DNA from: Oscillospiraceae bacterium
GTDB lineage: Bacteria > Bacillota > Clostridia > Oscillospirales > Oscillospiraceae
DNA: 64,000 bases
Assembly (NCBI GenBank): GCA_021768185.1
Contig: JAETNP010000011.1
Coordinates: 1-64,000, forward strand
Direction: 5' to 3'
The position numbers were made by a program, and so were the translations under genes. Under the pieces are notes generated by a model that made no database searches, was not told the origin of the DNA, and saw only the letters and a program-made list of their open reading frames with translations. Below are positions 53,545 to 63,114 of this stretch, piece after piece. Within the stretch, counting starts at the first letter, position 1. Each line of letters opens with the position of its first letter.

Positions 53545-54831
53545 ATGGAGAGCATCGACGTCAACTACGGCAGCCTCAGGCGCTATGACACCACCCGGCC
53601 GCCCCTGCGGCAGCGGAAGGTCTTCACCGCCATCCTCCGGGCCCTGTGCGGTCTGAGCATGATGGGGCAGGAGTACCGGATCGAGAAAATCAACATGGAG
53701 GGGCTGAAGCCGCCCTACATCCTGCTGTCGAACCACATGTACTTCGTGGACTTCCACCTCTGCGCCATCGCCACCTGGCCCCATCCCGTGAACAACATCG
53801 CCACCATCGACGGCTACTACCGCCGCCCCTTCATCATGGAGTGGCTGGGCTGCCTGTGCAAGCGGAAGTTCACCACCGACATGACCCTGCTGCGCTCGGT
53901 GAAAAAGGTTCTCCAGGACTACGGGGACATCCTGTGCATGTACCCCGAGGCCCGGTACTCCCCCATCGGCACCACTGCCATCCTCCCCGACTCCCTGGGC
54001 AAGCTGGTGAAGAAGCAGGGGGTCCCGGTGGTAGTGCTGCTCCACCACGGCAACTACCTCCACACCCCCTTCTGGAACTACCGCCAGCCCCGGAAGGTCC
54101 CCCTTTACACCACCATGACCCAGGTGCTCACCGCCGGGGATGTGGCGGAAAAGTCCGCCGCCGAGATCGGCGAGGCCATCCGGCGGGCCATGGACTACGA
54201 CGAGTACCGCTGGCAGCGGGAGCAGAACATCCGCATTACAGAGCCCTTCCGGGCGGAGGGGCTCCATAAGGTGCTCTACCAGTGCCCCCACTGCCTGGCG
54301 GAGAGCCGCATGGAGAGCAAAGGAGCGGTCCTGCGCTGCGGGGCCTGCGGCAAGGAGTGGGAGCTGGACGAGCTGGGGGTCCTCCACGCCCGGGAGGGGG
54401 AGACGGAGTTCGCCTATCCCCCGGACTGGTTCGAGTGGGAGCGCGGCCAGGTCCGCGCCCAGCTGGAGGCGGGGACCTACCGCTTCGAGGACCAGGTGGA
54501 GGTCTTCTCCCTGCCCAACGCCTGGCGGTTCCAGAAGCTGGGAACGGCCCGGCTCACCCACGATATGGAGAACGGCTTCGTGGTGGAGGGGGAGCACAAC
54601 GGACAGCCCTACCGCATCCACCGCCCGCCCCTGGGGATGTACGGGCTCCACGTGGAGTACGACTACTGCTATGTCCGCCCGGAGGACTGCGTGGACATCT
54701 CCACCGACAACGACAGCCTGTACTGCTACCCTCAAAAGCAGAACGTGGTGACCAAGCTGAGCTTTGCCACCGAGGAGCTGTATAAAATGAAGATGGAGGA
54801 AAAAAGGCATACCCGCCTGAAAAAGGGATAA
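53545..54831 (+). CDS. PlsC-like acyltransferase with zinc ribbon and C-terminal domain
   Basis: 428 residues from MESIDVNYGSLRRYD (GGGGAG upstream). The N-terminal half is a lysophospholipid acyltransferase fold with the H-x4-D catalytic motif in LLSNHMYFVDFHLCA and the MYPEARYSP motif. A zinc ribbon follows (CPHCLAESRM and LRCGACGKEW, about 246-277), then about 150 residues of unknown fold. Probably acts on phosphatidic acid or another membrane glycerolipid. A C-terminal extension with zinc ribbon is not usual in PlsC. Confidence 0.82.
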   Translation: MESIDVNYGSLRRYDTTRPPLRQRKVFTAILRALCGLSMMGQEYRIEKINMEGLKPPYILLSNHMYFVDFHLCAIATWPHPVNNIATIDGYYRRPFIMEWLGCLCKRKFTTDMTLLRSVKKVLQDYGDILCMYPEARYSPIGTTAILPDSLGKLVKKQGVPVVVLLHHGNYLHTPFWNYRQPRKVPLYTTMTQVLTAGDVAEKSAAEIGEAIRRAMDYDEYRWQREQNIRITEPFRAEGLHKVLYQCPHCLAESRMESKGAVLRCGACGKEWELDELGVLHAREGETEFAYPPDWFEWERGQVRAQLEAGTYRFEDQVEVFSLPNAWRFQKLGTARLTHDMENGFVVEGEHNGQPYRIHRPPLGMYGLHVEYDYCYVRPEDCVDISTDNDSLYCYPQKQNVVTKLSFATEELYKMKMEEKRHTRLKKG

Positions 54832-54872
54832 AATCTATTTGATTTACATATTGCAGCAGGAGGAGCTTATTT

Positions 54873-55154
54873 ATGATCAAGCATATCGTCATGTGGAAAT
54901 TTCTGCCCGGGAAGGAAGCGGAGGCCCGGGCCTTTCTGGAGGGGCTGCGGGGACTGTATGGCGTAATCCCTCAAATTCGGGAGCAGGAGGTGGGCGTCAA
55001 CTGCGCCCCCGGCAATTATGACGCGGTCCTGATCTCCGTTTTCGACTCGCTGGAGGACCTGGAGGCTTATAAAAACGATCCCCGCCATCAGGAAGTGTCC
55101 GCGCTGTGCAAGGCCATCCGGACCGACCGGGTGGCTGTGGATTACGAGGTGTAA
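54873..55154 (+). CDS. Dabb-family (stress-responsive A/B barrel) protein
   Basis: 93 residues. MIKHIVMWKFLPGKEAEARA and VNCAPGNYDAVLISVFDSLE are typical of dimeric alpha/beta barrel (Dabb) proteins, often of unknown function. AGGAGGAG precedes the ATG. It sits 41 bases after the acyltransferase gene. Confidence 0.88.
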   Translation: MIKHIVMWKFLPGKEAEARAFLEGLRGLYGVIPQIREQEVGVNCAPGNYDAVLISVFDSLEDLEAYKNDPRHQEVSALCKAIRTDRVAVDYEV

Positions 55155-55157
55155 CCC

Positions 55158-56228
55158 ATGGCGGCGCGTTTGGACAGCTTCGCTTTGACGGAGCTTGCCG
55201 CCCGTCCGGAGGACGCCTTCCGGCTGGCGGAGCTCGCCATGGCGGAGGGACGGCGGATCCCCGGCTACGGCGGGGACTACTATTACTATCGCATCGGCGA
55301 CGCGGCGGCGGTCATCCGCACCCGTCTGGACCCGGAGACCGGAGCGGAGGAGCTGCTGGGCATGGACACCCACGCCGCCTCCGGGTGCCAGTGGACCTGC
55401 CGGGTGGTGAAGGACGTGACGCCGGAGGACGCGGGACCCCTCAGCCGCCGGGTGCTGGTCCGCCGTGAGGAGGCCGGGGATATGGCCGTGGTGGACCTGG
55501 TCTGCGCCGGGGTGCTGCCGGACCTTCGGGAGGGGGACGAGCTGCGCCTGAACATGGTGGGCTTTCCCCTGCGGATCTCCTACGACGAGGGGGAGAGCAC
55601 GGGCGTGGTGGAGGCCCAGGGGGAGACGGTGCTCCTCCAGGGCGTGGTTACGGACGCCCGGGTGGGGGAGACCTTCCTGGGCATGGAGCCGCTGACCAAG
55701 TTTATCAGCGTCACCGTCTCCACCCGGATGGGGGACGTGGAGCTGTGCCACCCCATGGAGCTGGTGGCGGAGGACCAGCGGGACCTGGTGAAGCCCGGCA
55801 CGGTGGTCTCCACTCTGTGCGTCCTCTCCGGGAACTGCGCGGTGGGGGAGTACGCGGGAGGCGTCGTATTTGACGAGGCCCATGATTTCGCGGCCCTGAG
55901 CCGGTTTTTCCGGGAGGGCGGCGCGGAGAGGCTGCGGCCCATGCTCCACGGCGACTGCGTATGCACCTTCTTGGAGAACCGGCAGGAGGGAGCGGAGAAC
56001 GCCCTGGCTCTGCTGTCCATGGTTCAGCAGGATATGGCGGCGGCAGGGATGGACCGGAGCGCTTCCGGGACCCTGACCGGCCAGGGGGTGCGGGGAAGGA
56101 AATGCCTGCTGCTTGGAAGTGCGGAGGGCTTTGCCTTTATGTGCCTTCTGGAGCTGGACAGCCTGGGCCGGGTGAAGGAAGTACAGATCACCAACGACCC
56201 CGGGATCGAGTTTGAGATGGACGAATAA
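55158..56228 (+). CDS. Conserved-looking cytosolic protein, unknown
   Basis: 356 residues, acidic, no membrane segment or signal peptide. N-terminal YGGDYYYYRIGDAAAVIRTR and several predicted beta-rich stretches. No family recognised. It follows the Dabb gene by 3 bases, with GAGGTG before the ATG, and ends at a strong bidirectional terminator. Confidence 0.75.
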   Translation: MAARLDSFALTELAARPEDAFRLAELAMAEGRRIPGYGGDYYYYRIGDAAAVIRTRLDPETGAEELLGMDTHAASGCQWTCRVVKDVTPEDAGPLSRRVLVRREEAGDMAVVDLVCAGVLPDLREGDELRLNMVGFPLRISYDEGESTGVVEAQGETVLLQGVVTDARVGETFLGMEPLTKFISVTVSTRMGDVELCHPMELVAEDQRDLVKPGTVVSTLCVLSGNCAVGEYAGGVVFDEAHDFAALSRFFREGGAERLRPMLHGDCVCTFLENRQEGAENALALLSMVQQDMAAAGMDRSASGTLTGQGVRGRKCLLLGSAEGFAFMCLLELDSLGRVKEVQITNDPGIEFEMDE

Positions 56229-56262
56229 ATAAGGGAGGACGCCCTCGGGCGTCCTCCCTTAT
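56229..56262. terminator. Bidirectional terminator
   Basis: 16-base perfect stem ATAAGGGAGGACGCCC (56229-56244) with 56247-56262, between convergent genes. Confidence 0.85.
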
Positions 56263-56275
56263 CTGTTCGCTGCGG

Positions 56276-57793
56276 TTATCTCCGCAGGATTTCCGTGTTC
56301 CGGTACTGGATGGCCTCCGCCAGGTGGGCGGCGGAGATGCGCTCCGCGCCGTCCAGGTCCGCGATGGTCCGGGCCACCCGGAGGATCCGGTCGTGGCTCC
56401 GGGCGGTGAGGCCCATGCGGTCGAAGGCGGCCTTCAGGATCCGCTCCCCTGCGTCGTCCAGGCGGCAGAACTCCCCCACCCGTGCGGCGGTCATATGGGC
56501 GTTGCAGCTGACCTCCGTTCCGGCGAAGCGATCCGCCTGGAGGGCGCGGGCGGCGTTCACCCGGGCCTTGATGGCGGAGGAGGGCTCCGGCTTCTCCCGG
56601 CGGCGCATGGCCTCGAACTCCACTGAAGGCACCTCCACATGGAGGTCGATCCGGTCCAGCATGGGGCCGGAGATCCGGGAGACGTACTTCTCCACCATGG
56701 CGTCGGTGCAGGTACACCGTCCGGAGGGATGGCCCCGCCAGCCGCAGCGGCAGGGGTTCATGGCGCACACCAGCATGAACCGGCTGGGCAGGCATACGCT
56801 GCCCGCCGTGCGGGTGATGGTGACCTCGCCGTCTTCGATGGGCTGGCGGAGGACCTCCATGGCGTCCTTGGAGAATTCCGGCAGCTCGTCCAGGAACAGG
56901 ACGCCGTTGTGGGCCAGGGAAATTTCTCCCGGCCGTGGGAAGGCCCCGCCTCCCGCCAGGGCCACGGCGGAGACGGTGTGGTGGGGACTGCGGAAGGGGC
57001 GGCGCTGGAGGAGGGGATGTTTACGGTCAGTCATGCCCGCCACGGACCAGATCTCGGTGGATTCCAGGGCCTCCCGCCTGGTCATGTCCGGCAGAATGGA
57101 GGGCAGGCGGCGGGCCAGCATGGATTTTCCCGCGCCGGGGGAGCCGATGAGCAGGATGTTGTGTCCCCCGGCGGCGGCGATCTCCAGGGCGCGCTTCACG
57201 TTCTCCTGGCCCATGACCTCGGAGAAGTCGGGGCCCGGCTCGGCGCCGGTCTCCGGCGCCCAGGGCTGGGCGGGGGCGAGGCGTTCCCGCCCCCGGAGGT
57301 GGGACAGCAGGGCTTCCACGTTTTCCACCGGGTAGACGGCAAGGCCGTCGGCCAGGGTGGCTTCGGCGGCGTTTTCCGCCGGAACGTAGAGCTCCTTTAC
57401 GCCCGCCCGGGCGGCGGCCATGGCCATGGGGAGCATCCCGGTGATAGGGCGCAGCGCGCCCGTCAGGGAGAGCTCGCCCAGGAAGGCGGCGGTATTCTCC
57501 GGGGGGTCGATGTCGCCCTGGGCGGCCAGGATGCCCAGGAGGATGGGGAGGTCATAGACGGTGCCTTCCTTCCGCAGGGCTGCGGGGGCCAGATTGACGG
57601 TGATTCTTGATACGGGGAATTTTGCGCCGCAGCTCTTGATGGCAGCGCGGACTCTTTCTCTTGATTCCTTGACGGCGGCGTCGGGGAGGCCCACTACATC
57701 GAAGGCGGGGAGCCCTCCGGAGAGGGCGCACTCCACGGAGACGTCGTAGCCTTTGATCCCTTGGAGACCAAGGGATCGAATTGTTACGACCAT
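56276..57793 (-). CDS. comM: YifB/ComM-family Mg-chelatase-like AAA ATPase
   Basis: 505 residues from MVVTIRSLGLQGIKGYDV (AAAGGAC upstream). N-terminal Lon-protease-like fold, then AAA+ core with Walker A GSPGAGKSMLARRLPSILP, Walker B VLFLDELPEFS, RPFRSPHHTVS and the C-x-cysteine loop NPCRCGW. ComM is a hexameric helicase that promotes branch migration during natural transformation. Its apparent longer reading frame upstream runs into repeat R3 and is not the true start. Confidence 0.94.
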   Translation of the reverse strand: MVVTIRSLGLQGIKGYDVSVECALSGGLPAFDVVGLPDAAVKESRERVRAAIKSCGAKFPVSRITVNLAPAALRKEGTVYDLPILLGILAAQGDIDPPENTAAFLGELSLTGALRPITGMLPMAMAAARAGVKELYVPAENAAEATLADGLAVYPVENVEALLSHLRGRERLAPAQPWAPETGAEPGPDFSEVMGQENVKRALEIAAAGGHNILLIGSPGAGKSMLARRLPSILPDMTRREALESTEIWSVAGMTDRKHPLLQRRPFRSPHHTVSAVALAGGGAFPRPGEISLAHNGVLFLDELPEFSKDAMEVLRQPIEDGEVTITRTAGSVCLPSRFMLVCAMNPCRCGWRGHPSGRCTCTDAMVEKYVSRISGPMLDRIDLHVEVPSVEFEAMRRREKPEPSSAIKARVNAARALQADRFAGTEVSCNAHMTAARVGEFCRLDDAGERILKAAFDRMGLTARSHDRILRVARTIADLDGAERISAAHLAEAIQYRNTEILRR

Positions 57794-57810
57794 AGCATAA
57801 GTCCTTTCTT

Positions 57811-58430
57811 CGCCGCGTTTCACGCGGCGAACGGTAGTTGTTTCGATACGAACCCCGGGGGCTTCTCGCCCCCGGACTCCTCGGGTACTTTTTGTGTGAA
57901 CAAAAAGTACCCAAAAAGTCACTTAAACCTGCGGTTTAAGAATCCCTTCTCGGTCCCGCCTGACGGCAAGGGACCTCGGCGAGGGGTTTGCGATGGTTCG
58001 GCGGAAATGAAGAGTTGCGGTGCCACGTGAACTACCGGTCCTTCGGGCATCTAATCTAGTGGATTGGTAATTGACCAACTCCGCCTGCCGGCCTTTCAAA
58101 GGGGTAGAGCCATCTGCGGGGATTCGTCCTAATGGACAAATCTGCAAACCTTGCACCCCGGGGAGTTAGCCCCGCTAGACGGTAGGGGCCGCCGATTACC
58201 ACGCTAAAATAGACGCTGGCGAGGAACGAAGCGGACAGCAGTAAGTTTAGACCAAACTGACTGTGCCTCGGGCGCAAAACTAATCAATAAATAAGGGATT
58301 CTTAAACCGCCAGGTTTAAGCGCGTTTTTGCCTACTTTTGCCGCGTGGCAAAAGTAGGCGCGGAGTCCGGGGCCGCGCAGGTCCCGGGCCATCGATGAGA
58401 AAAGGGCAGAGGCGGCGCGCAGCGCCGCAG
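57811..58430. repeat. Dispersed hairpin-rich element, copy R3 (divergent half)
   Basis: Same orientation as R1. Left end: CGCCGCG/CGCGGCG hairpin, CCCGGGGGCTTCTCGCCCCC and the GGGTACTTTTTGT/ACAAAAAGTACCC hairpin. The right part contains the conserved core (58154-58280, 127 bases), CTTAAACC/GGTTTAAG, and a CCTACTTTTGCC/GGCAAAAGTAGG hairpin. The interior from about 57955 to 58150 shows no similarity to R1 or R2. It holds GGTCCCGCC and GACCTCGGCGAGG blocks but no gene. It lies just upstream of the pyruvate:ferredoxin oxidoreductase promoter. Confidence 0.82.
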
Positions 58431-58557
58431 AAACATTTTTTCTATTATATCATATCACCCCCTGCCCACCAATTTGCAAAAATCGCCAAAAAACAGAAGA
58501 AAATTTTTACACTTCCGGAGAAAAAGAAAATTTTCCGGAAATGGCGCAAACATAACA

Positions 58558-58586
58558 TTTACAGAGCGGAAAAAACGTGGTATATT
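58558..58586 (+). promoter_or_regulatory. Promoter of pyruvate:ferredoxin oxidoreductase
   Basis: TTTACA (58558-58563), 17 bases, TATATT (58581-58586); the leader to the ATG is about 65 bases and AGGAGGAG precedes the start. Confidence 0.75.
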
Positions 58587-58658
58587 AAATACTGTATGAG
58601 TACCCCACTGTGTATTCATTACACAGCCGTATCAAATATTCAGGAGGAGCAAAAAACT

Positions 58659-61600
58659 ATGGCAAGAAAGTTCAAGTCCATGGACGGCAACAACGCCGCC
58701 GCGCATGTATCCTATGCGTTCAGCGAAGTTGCGGCGATCTACCCGATCACCCCGTCCAGCCCCATGGCCGACCTGGTTGACCAGTGGTCCGCCAACGGCC
58801 TGAAAAACATCTTCGGCACCCAGGTCAAGGTGGTCGAGATGCAGTCCGAGGCCGGCGCCGCCGGCGCCGTCCACGGCTCCCTGGGCGCGGGCGCCCTCAC
58901 CAGCACCTACACCGCCTCTCAGGGCCTGCTGCTGATGATCCCCAACATGTACAAGATCGCGGCCGAGCAGCTGCCCACCGTGTTCCATGTCTCCGCCCGT
59001 ACCGTGTCCACCCACGCCCTGAACATCTTCGGCGACCACTCCGACGTCATGGCCTGCCGCCAGACCGGCTTCGCCATGCTGGCCGAGGGCAACGTCCAGG
59101 AGGTCATGGACCTCTCCCCCGTGGCCCATCTGGCCGCCATCTCCGGCAAGGTGCCCTTCATCAACTTCTTCGACGGTTTCCGCACCTCCCACGAGATCCA
59201 GAAGGTGGCTGTGTGGGATTACGAGGACCTGAAGGACATGTGCGACATGGAGGCTGTCGAGGCTTTCCGCAAGCACGCCCTCAACCCCGAGCATCCCGCC
59301 ACCCGCGGCTCCCACGAGAACGGCGACATCTTCTTCCAGCACCGCGAGGCCTGCAACAAGTACTACGACGAGCTGCCCGCAGTGGTCGAAAAGTACATGG
59401 GCAAGATCAACGAGAAGCTGGGCACCGATTATAAGCTGTTCAACTACTACGGCGCGCCCGACGCCGACCGCGTTATCATCGCCATGGGCTCCATCTGCGA
59501 CGTGGCTGAGGAAGTCATCGACTACCTGACCGCCCACGGCGAGAAGGTGGGCCTGGTGAAGGTCCGCCTGTACCGCCCCTTCGCTGCCGACAAGCTCATC
59601 GAGGCCATTCCCGCCACCGCCAAGAAGATCGCCGTCCTGGACCGCACCAAGGAGCCCGGCGCTCTGGGCGAGCCCCTGTACCTGGACGTGGTCTCCGCCC
59701 TGGCCAACGCCGGCAAGAGCGACGTGAAGGTCATCGGCGGCCGCTACGGCCTGGGTTCCAAGGATACGCCTCCCTCCAGCGTGTTCGCTGTCTACAAGGA
59801 GCTGTCCCTGGACAATCCCCGCCGTCAGTTCACCATTGGCATCGTGGACGATGTTACCAATCTGTCCCTGCCTGAGGAGCCCGCTCCCAACACCGCCGCG
59901 GAAGGCACCATCGAGTGCAAGTTCTGGGGCCTGGGCGGCGACGGCACCGTGGGCGCCAACAAGAACTCCATCAAGATCATCGGCGACCACACCGACAAGT
60001 ACATTCAGGCGTACTTCCAGTACGACTCCAAGAAGACCGGCGGCGTGACCATCAGCCACCTGCGCTTCGGCGACAAGCCCATCAAGTCCCCCTACTACAT
60101 CAACAAGGCCGACTTCGTGGCCTGCCACGTGCCCGCCTACATCGTCAAGGGCTTCCCCATGGTCCGCGACGTCAAGCCCGGCGGCACCTTCCTCATCAAC
60201 TGCCAGTGGAGCTTCGAGGAGCTGGATAAGCACCTGCCCGCCGTTGCCAAGCGCTATATCGCCCAGAACAACATCAACGTCTACACCATCAACGCCATCG
60301 ACCTGGCCGCTGAGGTGGGCATGGGCAAGCGCACCAACACCATCCTCCAGTCCGCCTTCTTCGCCCTGGCCAAGGTCCTGCCCGAGGCGGAGGCCATCCA
60401 GTACATGAAGGACGCCGCCACCAAGAGCTACTCCAAGAAGGGCATGGACGTGGTGGAGAAGAACCACAACGCCATCGACAAGGGCGCTACCGCCTTCACC
60501 AAGATCGACATCCCCGCCGAGTGGGCCAACGCCGCCGACGAGCCCGTCCAGCACAACCTGGAGGGCAAGCCTGAGCTGGTCACCATGGTCAAGGACATCC
60601 TGAACCCCGTGGGCAAGATGGACGGCGACAGCCTGCCTGTTTCCGTGTTCGTGCCCCATGTGGACGGCCAGTTCGAGCTGGGCGCCGCCGCCTATGAGAA
60701 GCGCGGCGTTGCCGTCAGCGTTCCCACCTGGGACCCCGACAAGTGCATCCAGTGCAACACCTGCGCCTATGTCTGCCCCCACGCCACCATCCGCACCTTC
60801 GCCCTGACCGAGGACGAGGTGAAGAACGCCCCCGCGGGCCTCAAGACCGCCGCCATCAAGGCCGGTAAAGGCAAGGGCGTTTACACCTACGCCATCGGCG
60901 TGAGCCCCCTGGACTGCATGGGCTGCGGCGTCTGCGTCGAGGCCTGCCTTGCCGGCGCCAAGGACCCCGAGAAGCGGGCCATCAAGATGGTGCCCCAGGA
61001 GAGCCAGGCCGAGCAGGCCAAGGTCTGGGACTACCTGGTGAAGACCGCTCCCAAGGCCGACATGCAGGACAACACCGTCAAGGGCAGCCAGTTCAAGCAG
61101 CCCTACCTGGAGTTCTCCGGCTCCTGCGCCGGCTGCGCCGAGACCAGCTATGCCCGTCTTGTCACCCAGCTCTTCGGCGACCGGATGTATATCTCCAATG
61201 CCACCGGCTGCTCCTCCATCTGGGGCGGACCGGCCGCTACCTCCCCCTACTGCACCAACCAGGAGGGCAAGGGCCCCGCGTGGTGCAACTCCCTGTTCGA
61301 GGACAACGCCGAGCACGGCCTGGGCATGTATATCGGCCAGAAGGCCATCCGCAACGCCTTGGCTGAGGACACCAAGAAGCTCATCGCCATCGACTGGACC
61401 GTTCCCGAGCTGAAGGAAGCCGCCCAGAAGTGGCTGGATACCATGGAGGACGGCGAGGCCAACCAGGCCGCCACTAAGGAGTACATTGCCCTGCTGGAGG
61501 AGAGCCTGATGACTCTGGACGAGAACGAGGCGTTCATCTCCAGCCCCAAGGGCGCAGAAGTCTTCGGCGACAAGCGCGATGCCATGCTGGCTCATGTGAA

Positions 61601-62351
61601 GGAGCTGAAGGCCAAGGGCGAGAAGTACTGCGACTGCGACGCCTGCAAGCTGGCCAAGGCTATCCTTGACAAGAAGGAGTACCTGAACAAGAAGTCCGTG
61701 TGGATCTTCGGCGGCGACGGCTGGGCCTACGACATCGGCTACGGCGGACTGGACCACGTCCTGGCCTCCGGCGAGGATGTCAACGTGTTCGTCTTCGACA
61801 CCGAGGTGTATTCCAACACCGGCGGTCAGGCCTCCAAGGCTTCCAACATCGGCCAGGTGGCCCAGTTCGCCGCCGCCGGTAAGGAGATGAAGAAGAAGAG
61901 CCTCAGCGAGATCGCCATGCAGTACGGCTATGTGTACGTGGCCCAGGTGGCTATGGGCGCCAACACCGCCCAGACCCTCAAGGCCATTGCCGAGGCCGAG
62001 GCCTATCACGGCCCGTCCCTCATCATCGGCTACGCCCCCTGCGAGATGCACTCCATCAAGGGCGGCATGATGAACTGCCAGAAGGAAATGAAGAAGGCCG
62101 TCGATTGCGGCTATTGGAACCTGTTCCGCTTCAATCCCGCTCTGGCTGCCGAGGGCAAGAACCCCTTCACCCTGGACAGCAAGGCTCCCGCCGGCGGTTA
62201 CCAGGAGTTCCTGCTCAACGAGGCCCGCTATGCACGGCTGACCCGCGAGTTCCCCGAGCGCGCCGAGGTGCTGTTCAAGCGCAACGAGGACGCCGCCAAG
62301 GAGCGTTACGAGCACCTGATGAAGCTGATCGACCTGTACAAGGCGGAGTAA
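58659..62351 (+). CDS. Pyruvate:ferredoxin (flavodoxin) oxidoreductase
   Basis: 1230 residues, the single-chain homodimeric type. Domain I begins YPITPSSPMADLVDQ with the CoA and pyruvate region (TVSTHALNIFGDHSDVM). Two [4Fe-4S] ferredoxin motifs lie at about 694 and 752 (CIQCNTCAYVCPHA, CMGCGVCVEACLAGAKDP). The proximal cluster ligands are in SGSCAGCAETSYARL (about 825), and TPP/Mg binding is in GGDGWAYDIGYGG (about 1019) with NTGGQASKAS. It oxidises pyruvate with CoA to acetyl-CoA and CO2, reducing ferredoxin; central to anaerobic metabolism. Strong codon bias suggests high expression. Confidence 0.97.
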   Translation: MARKFKSMDGNNAAAHVSYAFSEVAAIYPITPSSPMADLVDQWSANGLKNIFGTQVKVVEMQSEAGAAGAVHGSLGAGALTSTYTASQGLLLMIPNMYKIAAEQLPTVFHVSARTVSTHALNIFGDHSDVMACRQTGFAMLAEGNVQEVMDLSPVAHLAAISGKVPFINFFDGFRTSHEIQKVAVWDYEDLKDMCDMEAVEAFRKHALNPEHPATRGSHENGDIFFQHREACNKYYDELPAVVEKYMGKINEKLGTDYKLFNYYGAPDADRVIIAMGSICDVAEEVIDYLTAHGEKVGLVKVRLYRPFAADKLIEAIPATAKKIAVLDRTKEPGALGEPLYLDVVSALANAGKSDVKVIGGRYGLGSKDTPPSSVFAVYKELSLDNPRRQFTIGIVDDVTNLSLPEEPAPNTAAEGTIECKFWGLGGDGTVGANKNSIKIIGDHTDKYIQAYFQYDSKKTGGVTISHLRFGDKPIKSPYYINKADFVACHVPAYIVKGFPMVRDVKPGGTFLINCQWSFEELDKHLPAVAKRYIAQNNINVYTINAIDLAAEVGMGKRTNTILQSAFFALAKVLPEAEAIQYMKDAATKSYSKKGMDVVEKNHNAIDKGATAFTKIDIPAEWANAADEPVQHNLEGKPELVTMVKDILNPVGKMDGDSLPVSVFVPHVDGQFELGAAAYEKRGVAVSVPTWDPDKCIQCNTCAYVCPHATIRTFALTEDEVKNAPAGLKTAAIKAGKGKGVYTYAIGVSPLDCMGCGVCVEACLAGAKDPEKRAIKMVPQESQAEQAKVWDYLVKTAPKADMQDNTVKGSQFKQPYLEFSGSCAGCAETSYARLVTQLFGDRMYISNATGCSSIWGGPAATSPYCTNQEGKGPAWCNSLFEDNAEHGLGMYIGQKAIRNALAEDTKKLIAIDWTVPELKEAAQKWLDTMEDGEANQAATKEYIALLEESLMTLDENEAFISSPKGAEVFGDKRDAMLAHVKELKAKGEKYCDCDACKLAKAILDKKEYLNKKSVWIFGGDGWAYDIGYGGLDHVLASGEDVNVFVFDTEVYSNTGGQASKASNIGQVAQFAAAGKEMKKKSLSEIAMQYGYVYVAQVAMGANTAQTLKAIAEAEAYHGPSLIIGYAPCEMHSIKGGMMNCQKEMKKAVDCGYWNLFRFNPALAAEGKNPFTLDSKAPAGGYQEFLLNEARYARLTREFPERAEVLFKRNEDAAKERYEHLMKLIDLYKAE

Positions 62352-62372
62352 TTTCCCAATAAAAGCATGATT

Positions 62373-62400
62373 GGCCCCCGGGGGTTTCACCCCGGGGGCC
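62373..62400 (+). terminator. Terminator after pyruvate:ferredoxin oxidoreductase
   Basis: GGCCCCCGGGG (62373-62383) pairs with CCCCGGGGGCC (62390-62400), followed by TTCTTG. A near-copy in opposite orientation lies at 63032-63058. Confidence 0.75.
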
Positions 62401-62504
62401 TTCTTGCCTCTGCGTTAACAAAATGAGGATTGCATCTCAATGACAGTGATGTTATACTCTGGTTGTAGTGAGCCAACAGATTGCAGTTTCGTGGAGTATA
62501 TGCT

Positions 62505-62963
62505 ATGAATGAATTAAACAAGAAATTAGAAGTTTTGACCCAAATAGCCCATATGCTGAATGAAAGCCAAGTGCTATGGGCTGTTGGCGGGTCTATGCTG
62601 CTGTACTTTAAAGGAAAAACGGATGTATTCCATGATATTGACCTTATGGTGGGAGAAAGGGATATTGAAAAAGTAAAAAGCTTACTATTATCAATTGGCA
62701 AATTGTCACCGGAAAATCCCAATGTTCAATATAAAACAAGGCATTTCCTCGAATTCAATATAGATGGTGTAGACGTAGATGTAATGGCAGGCTTTGTTAT
62801 TGTCAAAGATGGAAAAGACTATGATTGCTCGTTGTCAGCAGAGCAGATAACAGAACATATTCTCCTGAATGGGGAGATGATTCCGCTCCAGTCGCTGAGC
62901 GATTGGAGAAAATATTATGCGCTGATGGGGAGAACAGCAAAAGTCGAGATGATAGATCAATAG
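62505..62963 (+). CDS. Small nucleotidyltransferase-fold protein
   Basis: 152 residues from MNELNKKLEVLTQIAHML; GGAG precedes it. The motif LWAVGGSMLLYF followed by HDIDLMVGE gives the G-G-S...D-x-D metal-binding pattern of nucleotidyltransferases, as in MNT/AbiE-type and resistance nucleotidyltransferases. Markedly more AT-rich than neighbours, and enclosed by two similar GC hairpins, so acquisition by transfer is likely. Substrate unknown; a toxin-antitoxin partner is not evident. Confidence 0.75.
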   Translation: MNELNKKLEVLTQIAHMLNESQVLWAVGGSMLLYFKGKTDVFHDIDLMVGERDIEKVKSLLLSIGKLSPENPNVQYKTRHFLEFNIDGVDVDVMAGFVIVKDGKDYDCSLSAEQITEHILLNGEMIPLQSLSDWRKYYALMGRTAKVEMIDQ

Positions 62964-63031
62964 CCGCCGGTTTGTGGGGGGAGTTTCACTTTGTGACCCA
63001 GTATTTTCCTGTTTTCTGCAAGCGCAATTTA

Positions 63032-63058
63032 GCCCCCGGGGTGAAAACCCCGGGGGCC
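63032..63058 (+). terminator. Terminator after the nucleotidyltransferase gene
   Basis: GCCCCCGGGGT (63032-63042) pairs with ACCCCGGGGGC (63047-63057), followed by CTTTTC. Inverted near-copy of the hairpin at 62373-62400. Confidence 0.75.
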
Positions 63059-63114
63059 TTTTCACTCATTCTGCCAAGGGTAGAGTATAGAAGATTAGCC
63101 GCGTTCGTTATAAC

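Noticed and set aside
58632-62390. Very long open frame antisense to pyruvate:ferredoxin oxidoreductase
   Set aside because: GC-rich third positions keep the opposite strand open. The sense protein has unmistakable motifs, the antisense product is Gly/His/Val-rich low complexity, and no ribosome site is placed sensibly.
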